A stretch of 64,000 nucleotides of DNA from Kingdonia uniflora (Eukaryota > Streptophyta > Magnoliopsida > Ranunculales > Circaeasteraceae). The notes below the pieces were generated by a model that saw only the letters and a list, made by a program, of their open reading frames with translations, was not told where the DNA came from and ran no database searches. A program made the position numbers and the translations under genes. The stretch lies in contig JACGCM010002894.1 of NCBI GenBank assembly GCA_014058105.1, positions 930,001-994,000 of the forward strand, in the 5' to 3' direction. Below are positions 1 through 10,702 of this stretch, piece after piece (the first letter of the stretch is position 1; each line of letters begins with the position of its first letter).

Positions 1-991
1 TAATTCAAATTGAACCTTCAAACTGGAAAAAATAAGATCAATGTGATTGTTGAACTGCTTATGTGGTAAATACTATGGATTACAATTGTCTGATTCTAGC
101 AGCTGTACAAAAAATTTTAAAATTTGAATATTGAGCTATTTTAGGAATGACGTATATTAAGGTACGATCTTGGTTGAGTATAAAAGTAAGGTACTGGATC
201 ATTTAGATTGTCTTGGAAAGGATTGAAGGAATTAATGGCTGATGGTAGAGACAAGCGTGATAACAATAAACGTTATCACAGAAGTCATAATGATGCTGTA
301 GGACAAAAAGACATGCCTGTAGTGGAAGTAGGGGTGAATGACACGTGTCTGAAAGAGTCGTTGTTTCATAAACCGATTGAAAGTATAAAAACTCATCTCT
401 TTCTCCCTTATAAATTAACTACAGTTATAGAAAGAGTAAAAAGTGGTGTAACCAGTGTTAATTTTTAGAGAGAAAAAATGTTTAAGTTTTGAGTATAATC
501 TCGTTGAGAAAGCTTTACTGGGTGATAGAAATGTGTTGGGGAAACAACGTAATCAATCACTCTCTGTGAAAGCTGTTGGCAAAGTAAAAGATTATGGATC
601 TTCTAGTACAAGTTAGTAAATTTTGTTCCTCTATTTTGATTGTATTGTATAGTACTCTGTGTATGATATTTTTTGTTAATCGCCTTTGTATACGATTGAT
701 TTGGGGATGTCAAATTTGGGAATATAGGGGGTTAAGAAATGATTGTTTGCCTATATTTATTTACTGTTTGTAAGAGCTTTGGGTATGGTAACAAAATCAA
801 AAGAGATAAAATTGTTTTTTGGAGAAGAAAAGGGAAAGTTGAAAATGATTTTATACTATTTTGGATAGCTTGAAAATAAATGCCTTGACTGGGTAAAAAA
901 TATAAGTGGGGGCTATTTATGTTGCGTGTATGGTATAACATGTAATTGCGTAAGTGTTGAATCATAGAGGTAGAGAAAATAATAAAAGATT
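1..991. other. No confident gene; left flank of decayed ORF
   Basis: An 86-codon open frame (208-468, plus) contains charged, low-complexity sequence with no motif I recognise. It could be an upstream exon of the decayed plus-strand ORF that follows. I see no RNA gene, LTR boundary or clear repeat here. The element that owned this region must extend past the left edge. Confidence 0.3.
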
Positions 992-3900
992 GTGTGTACC
1001 TGTATGTTCAGTATGCATTCGAAAAACATAAAGCCTATAAGTAAATTTGTTGTATCATCTAGTTCAGAGGAAACATCATCGTCAGGTAGGGAGGACGATT
1101 GTAGTGGTATGGAGGAGACTGTAAATTGGATCAGAGTCATTGTAGGTACAGAGGCTGAAGGACCCAGTGAAGTAAGTAATGTTGTAGAGGAAGATGATAT
1201 AGGGGCGAAATATAAATCATTTTACATATACCCTAAGGGAGTAAATGTAGGAAATTTTTTTTAAAAATTTAAGAAAAAGTTCAAAGGAGAGTGGGAAAAT
1301 TATGTGATGGTGCAAGGCTTGTGGTTTAGGACCTTGGTACAAGGTAAAGGGAAAAAGGGGTATACTACCAAGTTCCTAGGCTGAATATGTGGGATAAGGA
1401 GAAAAACATTAGTGAAGATGTATAAATTATGTACTATAATGGGGCGGGGATGGCAGGCCTGAATGATGGTTTTTGTACTATCTGAACCAGGTCGTATATG
1501 GCCTTAGGATTCCTCTGACATTTTTTCAGAAAAGGGGCTATGAATGAATTGTAGTGCTGTCATGCCCAATCAAATGAGAATGTTTCTGAGATAATGAGGG
1601 TGTGCGAGGTGGTAAATAAGAAGTGGAGAGAGCACGAGAGTGCCAAGCAGTTTGTAGCAGGTGACATACTGAAATTTTATAGAATAAAGTATGCCCAAGG
1701 TCGTAATAGCGGTTACCTATTTAGTGACTCTTCTAGGCCAATTTTTTTTAACTTCGTATCTCCTGGTAGACCATAGAATGACCATCTTGTATGGGTAGGA
1801 GGTAATTGTATGTAGGTTCCTGATGAACTAACGCACGTCCTGAACCATAAGTATTATAATTCGAGTAAGTAACATTTGCCAACTTGACCAACCATTAGTT
1901 TGTATTTGAGCTGCTAACCATTTCCTTGTTTTTGTTTGTCAGGTCCTGATCCTAAATTCTTTCCTGATAATGTGAGCTTCTTCGACTGTGTAGCTCTTGA
2001 ACAGGTCGAGTTGAAGCAAGTACTTGGTGAGTTGAATATCTGTTGGGATAAAAATGTAGACTCTAAAGTTCCCAAAGTGTAACGAGCTCATAAGAATCGA
2101 GCTATGGCTGAGAAGAAGAAGATCATTCTTTATCTAGGAGACTTGACTGGTATCCCTCCACCTCTACCAGGGAGTACGAGCGTGCTACAGATGTTTCGGA
2201 GGCTAAAAAAGATACTACCAGAAGCTTCTCCTTCTACTATGGGGGCGGCCCAAGGGGAAGGGGCGATAAGCTGGCTACTGCTGGTGAATGAGGTCATTCC
2301 TTTAGAAGCGGACAAGAAGTCGCTGAAAAGGAAACAACATGAGAGCGAGGGCAATGATCAAACTAGGGCTAAGGTTATGGCCCATCTGAGAGACGTAGAA
2401 CCGAAATGTTTTATAATGGCGGGGGCGGAGTCGAAGAAGCTCGAAGAGGCATTTCAGGAGCAAACAACAAATGTACGTACTAAAATTTTGGAGTTGCTGT
2501 TTTGTGATTGATATAGGTATTTACCATTCTCATGCCTTTTATTGGCTGCTCTCTGATATAGTTGCTACAAGTTTTATTGTGAAGAGGAATCATGAGTTTG
2601 GAGAGCTTACTTAAAGGTTCGATACTTAATCTGCTCGAATGAAGGAGCCCGAGGAGGGGCTTAAGAAAATGAAAGAGGCTAGGTTGAAGAGTTAAAGGCT
2701 ATTGAAGAGCGGTATGCAAAACTCTTTGAGCACAAGGAGGCTCTGTCCAAAGCATTTGTAGAGATAAGGGTTGAGAGAAACCATCTGATATAATCTTATT
2801 GTCATTTTGGGCTGACTGATGCTGATATTGATCTCGACCGAGCTGGCAGGTACCAAGAGATACTCTTTGCTTCAAATATAGAAGATGAACTAGTGGAAGA
2901 TGTTGCTGCTCAAGTCAATGTACCTGCCCTACAAACAAAGCAAGTTCAAGCTGCTAGTACTGAAGTGAATCCCTTGTCTGAGTTTTAGACTGGCAATAAT
3001 ATTTAATCATATTATGGTATCCTGTTTTGAACTGTTCTGTACTGTCGTGACTTTGCTGAGATTGTGTTCTGTATGTTCTGAAACTGTTAAGTTTGATAGG
3101 CACTTCTTTATTATGTTATGTTTGATTGTTTATTGATAACAAAAAAATTGTAATATGTGTAGGTGATAGAGTGGTTGAGAAAAACTATTTATACCCTGGA
3201 AAGATCATTGAGTAGAGCGAGGGATTCAGTGGCTCGTATTCAACAGGTACTAAATAAAATTGTGTATGAGATAAGGCAGCTTAAGTCTAATTTAGAGAGA
3301 AAATTTAAAGAATTATATGATCTATAGTGTATATATGCAAAAATAAAAATAGAGAGAGATGAGGTTTTAAGGAAAGAAGAACAGAGAGGGTTATTAGTAC
3401 GTAAATCGAAAGACTTGATTTGTTTTACTAACTCGAGTGATAAAGTTAAATGTCAGAAGCTTTTGGTAACTCTGACACTGTATTTTGAGGCTGAAGTAGA
3501 TAGTGAGCAGGGTTTAAAAGAGGCTTTTGTAGAGCTCTTAAAGGAAAGGGGTATAGTGCCTGACCCAACTCAAGTTATATTTTTAACTCAAGAAGTACAT
3601 AATCGTTATAGTATAGAGGCAAGAAAATGCTCAGCTCAAGCTGGTGTATCTGTTATATGGGCTGACGCAGGATCCTTACCTGATGCTCTTGGCTTCTTGT
3701 TGGATCGAAGAACAATGAGGATTTTGTTTTTCAAAATAAGGACAAAGCAAATAGAGGTACACAAGAAATTAGAGGGTGAGTTAAAGGAGCTACAAAACAT
3801 GCTGACGCAAAGTATAGAGCAAAATACATCCTTGGCAAATCAATTGACAAAAGAAACAACTATTAGAGAGAAGGTTGAAGGTAATTTGAAAGCATTGTGT

Positions 3901-5706
3901 GTTTTGCAGAAGGAAATGCGCAAGCGCCTGCACATGATGCATATACAATTGAGGGAACATTTGTATCTGTCACGAGTAAAAGTTGTAGCTCAAACGGATC
4001 ATGAATGTCATATAGAGAGTGTGATTGAATTTTATAAAGGGAAGCTGGTGAGGGTAGAGAGCGAATTAAGGAAGTATGTGATAGATTGGGGGAAAGACTT
4101 TGATGTAGAGAATGAAAAAACTGTAAATATGTGGTTTACAAAGGATGAGGAGAAAACAGGTGTTAAAAAGCCTACTTCTAGATCGGCACCAATTTATCAG
4201 AGGATGACGGGGAGGAGATCAAGAGCTTAATACCTCGGTCGCGGTGAAAGCAATGCCAGCAAGAGGTGGTGACCTTTATAGCACCTTTGAATGTGCAGGT
4301 AGATAGATCAAGGAGTTCGGGAGATAGGGGGCAGTCCTCTCGTAGTTCGAGGGAACGAAAGTAAAGTTTAAGTTTTTCACCAAATTGCACATGCACAACA
4401 TGTTTGTACATTGTTTTGATGATAATTAAAATATGTTATCTGTGATGACAAGATAGATATAAGTAGAGGTGTGGATTGATTGTACACAAGCATTATATTA
4501 TTGAGCAAAATTGTTAACTGTGATATGTAAACTGTTTTGATACACGAACTGAAATGTATGTAAAAGTTAACTGTTACTGCAGGGGGAACTGGCAGAGGTT
4601 CAAACTCAGTGTGAAGCTTTGCGCGTGTTGAATGAAAAATTAAACACTGATTTAAATTTTCATCAGGAAGCACTAAAAAGTGCTATGAAGTTAAATGTAA
4701 AAATGAAGGTAAGGGTAACTGAGGAGCAAAGTATGGTGGTTCATTTGACCGAACAATTGGAAGAATTAAAGGAGGTTGTAAAGAAAAAAAAGTTGGACAT
4801 TGAAAAAGTGTAATGTCATGCAGGTGATATTTCAGAACGAGTAAACCGATAGGAGGTGGAACCAATACCTGCGCAAACTAAAATGACAAAGTTGTTGGCG
4901 ATGTTGAAAAAAGAAGAAGATAGTACTGAAAGCTTGCAAGTTTGGATAAATACGCTTGTAGCGGAAGTAGTTGATATGCGAGCTTATGTGAACGAGGCAG
5001 ATGGGCGTGCTCATAAGTTTGAAGGAATGTAATATACAGCTAATGTTAGGGTAAATGAGTTAGAGAAAGCCAACAACGAACAAAATGAATTAATAAAAGA
5101 GCATTGTCTTAAGATAAAGACTTTAGAGGACGTAGTTCAAGTGTTGGAGTTAAATGTTTTAGAGTACCAAATGGAAATTGGGGAATTGATTAGCTTAAAG
5201 ACCAAATTGGAGGCGGATCTTGATATGGCTGAGTGAAGTTTGAACGCAGAGGTTATTGAGAGGAATCATAATCAATTTGTTATGGAGGAATCAATGGCTA
5301 TGTTAGGACAGATGGACAAATTCATGATGGTAATGGAAGCACGTATAATGTTTATGTGGATGAGAAATGGGTGATGGAAGATCGTTGCAAAAATTTAGAA
5401 GTGATGCTGAATGAGGCTAAGGGAAAAATTGTGGAGCTCATTGTCCCTGACAAGGTGAAGCACGAGGCAAGTGACATGCATGACAAAGAAATGATGGTAG
5501 TGCTTTCCTTTTTTGTGTCCGAGTTCAAGAGATTAGAAAAAGAAAGAGACACAGTTTATTACAGCATGATCGCAAATGGTGTGCAATGTGACATGCAACT
5601 AGTGCTGACTGAGTATCTGGAGTGTATTATGTCAAAAATTGGTTCTCTTACTAAGAGAAAGCTTAATGAAGGAAAACAAATGGTTACTTTGAGGGTACCA
5701 AAATAG
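992..5706 (+). pseudogene. Decayed multi-exon coiled-coil ORF, copy 1 (Tat-gypsy antisense-ORF type)
   Basis: This is a series of plus-strand fragments with in-frame stops between them. One fragment near 1594-1776 contains KFYRIKY and SRPIFFNFVSPG. A central part at 2104-2511 is rich in charged residues. Long heptad-like coiled-coil stretches follow (3415-4230, 4619-4813), and a C-terminal block lies at 5356-5706. The order and key words match the fragments at 16780-20541: QFYGVKN and TRPLFFDLNLAG correspond to the first block, and FVEEIKRLELERNTLY corresponds to FVSEFKRLEKERDTVY in the last. The second copy lies antisense to gag-pol in a Tat-like gypsy element, so this copy is probably the remains of a similar element. 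Such extra antisense ORFs are known in Tat-lineage elements; their function is unknown. Splice-like sites (GTAAGT at 1865, acceptors near 1942, 3163 and 4582) suggest it was spliced. I cannot see the gag-pol or LTRs of this copy. Confidence 0.55.
1865..1942 (+). other. Putative intron in copy-1 ORF
   Basis: A GTAAGT donor and a pyrimidine-rich TTTGTTTGTCAG acceptor bound 78 bp. The copy at 17569-17654 has a donor and acceptor at the homologous place, after the FFNFVSPG/FFDLNLAG block and before the next conserved exon. Confidence 0.5.
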
Positions 5707-6442
5707 ATGTGTCTGCGATTAAGACTTAGGCGCCCAATCGCGACGTTAAAAACCAAGGTTGAGTCTTGGATTCCAAAACTCAGCCTTACTTTTGGAGGGC
5801 AAAATCCAAGTCAGTGAGGCAATGTTGGATGAGGTGGCACTTGGATTCCAAGGTAGTGAGGAACTTTAGAAGATGCTCTAAGAATTGAGACACCATGAAA
5901 TATTGGAGGAAACCAATAAATGCCTTGTTGAATAAAATGAAATATGTGTGCTTAGAAATAATCTAATTTATATGGCAATTTTGCAATAATCAAATTTTCA
6001 ACATGTGGTCGAAAACTGTTTTGTATACCTCAGCGACCAATGCCGACGTGGAAGTAACAATTTCTTTATGAATAACTAGGCCATATTCGTTGTCGTAGAT
6101 AGATAGTGGTTTGACATATAGTCTAGTTCTTTAGTACTAAACTCCATAAGGGACTTAGTTTCAACTCTTTTTCGGCTTGAATGATTCAAATGTGGCTTCA
6201 TAACTTGTGCTGATGAGAAAGTTGTTATATGTATGAGCGACTCAAGCTAGGTTCAAAAAGAGGGCCACAGCTGGAGTTGGAATGGGTTTATATCCACGAT
6301 AGAGAGTATCATTACACATGGGAGATATATCTGCATGCTAGAATTGACAGGAGAAACTTGAAAAATCTGACAATAGTAATTTATAATTTTTGGCAATTTA
6401 TTATCTAATCTTGCTTATTAATACCTCTTACATCATTTACAT
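5707..6442. other. No gene seen; AT-rich flank of Copia-1
   Basis: This stretch lies between the last fragment of the decayed ORF and the Copia-1 target duplication. It has many stops in all frames and no terminal repeats that I can identify. It is probably the tail of the same decayed element. Confidence 0.4.
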
Positions 6443-6447
6443 GTATT

Positions 6448-6711
6448 TGTTGGAGTTTCCTAAACTCAAACTGTTGGGTTTTATTTGTTTCAGTCTACAC
6501 ACATCAGTTTATTGTATGAAGCATGAGCTAGTCCTTAGGAGAATAAAGCTAGTGTGTTAGTGGCAGTTGTACCTCCACTTTAGGGGGTTAGTTGGTTGTT
6601 AATGCCTATATAAAGGCTTTGTTATTTCCCTGTAAATAATCAAGTAGTCCAATAATTAATAAGAGTTTCCTTTCATCCAAGTTTTTAGCATTCTTAGTTT
6701 GTGATCCAACA
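6448..6711 (+). repeat. Copia-1 5' LTR
   Basis: 264 bp, starting TGTTGG and ending CCAACA. It contains a TATA-like TATATAAAGGC near 6607. It matches 29157-29404, allowing for substitutions and small deletions. Confidence 0.93.
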
Positions 6712-6713
6712 TT

Positions 6714-6731
6714 TGGTGTCAGAGTTAGGTT
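6714..6731 (+). promoter_or_regulatory. Copia-1 primer binding site (tRNA-Met type)
   Basis: The sequence TGGTGTCAGAGTTAGGTT begins two bases after the LTR. It differs from the usual plant copia initiator-tRNA-Met site, TGGTATCAGAGC, at only a few positions. Confidence 0.8.
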
Positions 6732-6752
6732 ATCCAGAGTTCTTTTTGCAAG

Positions 6753-7198
6753 ATGAATGGATTAATTCAACTTCAACTTCTGAAGTTTAGCGGGAAATCT
6801 TTTGATCAATGGTGTATCCAGATGAAGGCATTGTTTGGCATTCAGGAGCTGACCGAGATTGTTGAGCTTGGATATGTTGAACTAGTAGAGGAACTTATGT
6901 TTGTTGCTCCCTCTCAAGTCCAGAAAGACAGTTTGAGAGACAGAAGAAATAAGGACAAGAAGGCTTTGTTTTATCCTTACCAAACAATTGATGAGGTTGC
7001 TTTTGAAAAAATCTAGCGCGCAATGACATCTAAGGAGGCATGGGAAATGCTGTAGAAATCCTACAAAGGTGATGCGAAGGTGAAAAGTGTAAGGTTACAA
7101 ACTTTACGAGGTGGATTCGAATCTCTCTCTATGAATGTTTCTGAAACTATCTCTGACTATTTTTCTCGAGTTCAATCTGTGGTAAACCAACTACGGTT
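6753..7198 (+). pseudogene. Copia-1 gag, N-terminal part
   Basis: The frame begins 21 bases after the primer binding site with a methionine. It encodes a copia Gag N-terminus with the words LLKFSGKSFDQWCIQMKAL, then LRDRRNKDKKALF and [17 protein letters not shown]. Stops occur near 7014 and 7055. The frame is cut at 7198 by the nested LTR element and resumes at 10703. Gag would form the virus-like particle. The start is chosen for its place directly downstream of the primer site. Confidence 0.85.
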
Positions 7199-7902
7199 TG
7201 TTGTTAGCCAGTGTTCAAAAATTGGCATAATCAAAAACAAGTTAAGGAGATTAGAAAGAGATCAAAACACTTATCGGGATATGATCGAGTCTAGTGCATG
7301 CACACTATCTCCTTAAGACAGATTCGCCCCTGCCACAGTGCTTTACAGGATATAATCGGCCCCTGTCTCCCAGGATACAACGATCAGTCGCAGAAAGAAG
7401 AAAGCACTTCTATCTCTCTGCCAAACGAACCTTGATTGCGTCTATTTTATCTCTCGAAAATGACTCAAGAAACTCTGAAAAACTGATTATTAAAAAATGA
7501 AAACGAAGTTGGGTTATATAGAGTATAGGTGACTCTTCACCAAGGGTCACACCTCAAGTTAGTGCCTCTTCACCAAAAGGTCACACCTCAAGTTAGTGTT
7601 TTTTCACCAAGGGTCACACCTCAAGTTAATGCCTCTTCACCAAAGGTCACACCTCAAGTTACGACTCTTCACTAAGGGTCACACCTTAAGGCACGACTCT
7701 TCACCAAGGGTCACACCTTAAGGCACACCTCATGATGTGTCTGTTGGAGATAACTCAAATCACGCACATTACAACTCATAAGTAAACTCTTACTTATAAT
7801 TTAGAGTTGTGAAACCTACATACCCAATGTGGTACAAAATAAACCACTAAGATATAAACCATTCAAACTAAGGATAAAACCACAAGGTTTTTTTTTCTAA
7901 CA
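7199..7902 (-). repeat. 3' LTR of the nested 3.5-kb element
   Basis: 704 bp on the left side. It contains six copies of a unit of about 33 bp built on TTCACCAAGGGTCACACC (about 7530-7735). The partner LTR has three copies and also lacks about 58 bp near the end, which explains the length difference. Confidence 0.9.
7530..7735. repeat. LTR minisatellite, six units of about 33 bp
   Basis: The units read CTCTTCACCAAGGGTCACAC followed by a CTCAAGTTA or TTAAGGCA tail. The other LTR has three units near 10485-10577, so copy number changed after or during insertion. Confidence 0.9.
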
Positions 7903-8477
7903 ATCCCCCACATTTGAATGGTAATAGTTAAACTCAGACCAAACAAAAAAAAGAAGAGAAAAATAGGAAATGATCCTGCATCGAGAGAGGTATCTTGTGG
8001 ACTTGAACCTTCCCTAGTGAAAAACTATCGGATTTACGCTGATTAGTAAACATATGTCTTGAACTGTCAGCTTTAGTGTAAACCAAGACAATAGTCTTCA
8101 CACATTACATTTCCAAACGCAATCGGCTCTCACAGTTGTATTTAATTTGGCCCTGAACAAATCCCAGATTCATGAGTGGTATTAGAGAATTTTGCCTTAT
8201 AAAATTCTCATGGAAGCGGCCCCACCTCACACTCACATAGGTAATTTCCTATTAAGAGTACCCTGTCGTACCCCACTTGTAAATACAAGTTATAGGAATC
8301 ATTAAAAGGTTAAATAGCCTACTCTAAAAATCGCTACAGGTTGCAATGTTTACATTATGGAATGAGCAGGAGTTTAGATCTCCTGATCAGTGCTTATGGT
8401 GAGTAACTCACAACCAGTTTTCCTATTAAACCTAGATCATGGGAGTACCAATCAACTAGGATAGGTTTCCGCTGAGG
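7903..8477 (-). other. Conserved 3' noncoding module shared with Copia-3
   Basis: Read on the minus strand, this 575-bp segment runs from a TAA equivalent (8478-8480) to the purine tract. It lines up along its length with 60106-60671. Shared words include CATGATCTAGG, AATAGGAAAACTGGTTG, TAATGATTCCTATA, CAGGGTACTCTTAATAGG, AATTACCTATGTGAGTG and TTCAAGTCCACAAGA. It does not code for protein in either copy. Confidence 0.85.
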
Positions 8478-8660
8478 TTACTCGTAATTAAAGGCTTTAA
8501 TCTCATTCCCCTCGATGTACGGTATACTTGCACTCTGACAACTCTTGTTGTAAGCGGATCCGTTAAATTGTCTTTGGACTTCACAAAGTCAATATAACAC
8601 AATTCGCAAGTAGTCGCTCATGGAGCTATGTCGATGACAATAATGTCTTGACTTACCAAA
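8478..8660 (-). pseudogene. RNase H C-terminal remnant of the nested element
   Basis: Minus-strand nucleotides align with the end of the Copia-3 pol frame (about 59920-60105). They include a broken version of the VKSxDNLxDPLT segment found at the end of copia RNase H. Stops and frameshifts are present. It shows that the noncoding module has kept its position after pol. Confidence 0.6.
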
Positions 8661-10151
8661 AGAAAATTCCTTAATAAACTTTCTAACCACCCAATGATTT
8701 ACCGGCCGGGCTTTATCTATTATAATGAACTCAATTCTATTATAAATTTGGTTATATAAGTTTGTTTTGAGGAATTACAAAATACGAGTGCACTATGAAG
8801 TGTAAAATCATAACCCAATAGTAGATTTTGACTTTCAAATTTTGAAATCCACATGTATTCTCATATACCATTGGATATAATGTATAGTGCGAACAATAGT
8901 CTAGGGTGTACTTCCAGTACCTTAGTACCCTGACTAATGCTTCTTTGTTTAATTATGCATAACATCCCCCACATTTTCAATAATTTATAGGAAGACACTC
9001 TGCCTTTCCAAAACTATGCCATAAACAAATCTTTTCCCCATAATTTTTAATTATTTAGAGAAAGACACTCTGCAGTCTTTAATCTACTCATAGAACGGTC
9101 TCAAAAAATAAACAATCTTATTATGACCATCACGAAACCGAGAAGAAACTCCAAGTTAATTCTCATGCACTGTAGGGAAAACCCATCTCATTAGTTTATA
9201 TTAATTTGAACGAGTTCACCTTGAATCGTTCCTCAAATACTTTATTCGACAAATTAAAGTCATTCCATAACTAGATAATCCGCAAAGAAACTCTTCTTTC
9301 ATGGATATTGTCATGGGATTGGAATGTGTCTTGCAGCATTCCTCAAAGCAATAAAGCCCATTAAAATCAACGATATCACAATATCGAGTCTAGGACTGTC
9401 GAATACACGAGTAAGTGTTTCTCAACGCTCCCATTTAACAATGAAGAAATACCCGAAACCCCATCATTAAAATCTATGATATCACAGACAACGCTGCGAT
9501 GCCTACCACATTTTGATTTCAATGGGCATTTGACAGAGTTTCTCTTCATGAAAATGAACTCTCTAAAATCAGCACCTAGGCCTCAACTTCTCAATGAGTG
9601 ACCCTTATATTCCTGACTCTTCAAAACCCTAATTTGTCCCCATAAATTAACAATTTGACAAAGGGATCAAACTAACACTTTGGATACATCAACCAAACAA
9701 AACCCAAGCGACATAGATCGAATTGGGATGGATGAATGAGGGAGAACAAAAACTACTTACCCAATTTTCAAAACCCATCGTCATACCTCCGTACTTCGAA
9801 TAACTAGAAGAAACGAAACCCATAAGTACCAATCCGAATCTCGTATCTTGTTATAACCATTCATGGTGAAGATTGGGAAAGTCTTGATAATCCTCTCCCG
9901 CCATAAAATTTTCTTTATCTGGCTTTGCAAGTTTTTTCACTTTCTTTTTCACCCTCAATTACTCGCGGAAATGAAAGGCCACTTTCCTTTGAGTTACTAT
10001 TTTCAACTCTAAATGATGGTTCATCAAGAGGGTCGTCCCTATAAAAATGAAAACAAAAACAAAACTCTATTTTGCCATGCAATTAGTAGTGATTAGTAAT
10101 TTATACCAAAATTTGAACACAATAAAAAGATATTTGAATCTGTCTTAAGAT
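8661..10151. other. Internal noncoding part of the nested element
   Basis: No frame longer than about 60 codons and no protein motif seen. A purine tract on the minus strand (TGTGGGGGATG, 8965-8978) touches a TGTTATGCAT that looks like an LTR start. An older LTR-element fragment may therefore be embedded here. Confidence 0.4.
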
Positions 10152-10697
10152 TGTTGTTAGCCAGTGTTCAAAAATTGGCATAATCAAAAACAAGTTAAGG
10201 AAATTAGAAAGAGATCAAAACACTTATCGGGATATGATCGAGTCTAGTGCATGCACACTATCTCCTTAAGACAGATTCGCCCCTGCCACAGTGCTTTGCA
10301 GGATATAATCGGCCCCTGTCTCCCAGGATACAACGATCAGTCGCAGAAAGAAGAAAGCACTTCTATCTCTCTGCCAAATGAACCTTGATTGCGTCTATTT
10401 TATCTCTCGAAAATGACTCAAGAAACTCTGAAAAACTGATTATTAAAAAATGAAAACGAAGTTGGGTTATATAGAGTATAGGTGACTCTTCACCAAGGGT
10501 CACACCTCAAGTTACGACTCTTCACCAAGGGTCACACCTTAAGGCACGACTCTTCACCAAGGGTCACACCTTAAGGCACACCTCATGATGTGTCTGTTGG
10601 AGACAACTCAAATCACGCACATTACAACTCATAAGTAAACTCTTACTTATAAACCATTCAAACTAAGGATAAAACCACAAGGTTTTTTTTTTCAACA
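10152..10697 (-). repeat. 5' LTR of the nested 3.5-kb element
   Basis: 546 bp. Same termini as the left LTR, with three minisatellite units and an internal deletion. Confidence 0.9.
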
Positions 10698-10702
10698 CGG
10701 TT

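Larger units (their letters stand above)
7199..10697 (-). mobile_element. Non-autonomous copia-derived LTR element in Copia-1 gag
   Basis: Direct LTRs at 7199-7902 and 10152-10697 start TGTTG and end AACA. They are flanked by CGGTT at 7194-7198 and 10698-10702. A purine tract on the minus strand (AATGTGGGGGAT) touches the left LTR, so the element reads right to left. No long ORF exists. The part next to the left LTR (7903-8477) is homologous to the 3' untranslated region of Copia-3, and 8478 to about 8660 resembles a decayed RNase H C-terminus. It is therefore a deletion derivative of a copia element that depends on proteins from elsewhere. A second purine tract at 8965-8978 suggests it is composite. 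Confidence 0.88.

Noticed and set aside
7530..7735. Regularly spaced repeats resembling a CRISPR array
   Set aside because: The units are contiguous tandem repeats without unique spacers and lie inside an LTR of a plant retrotransposon.
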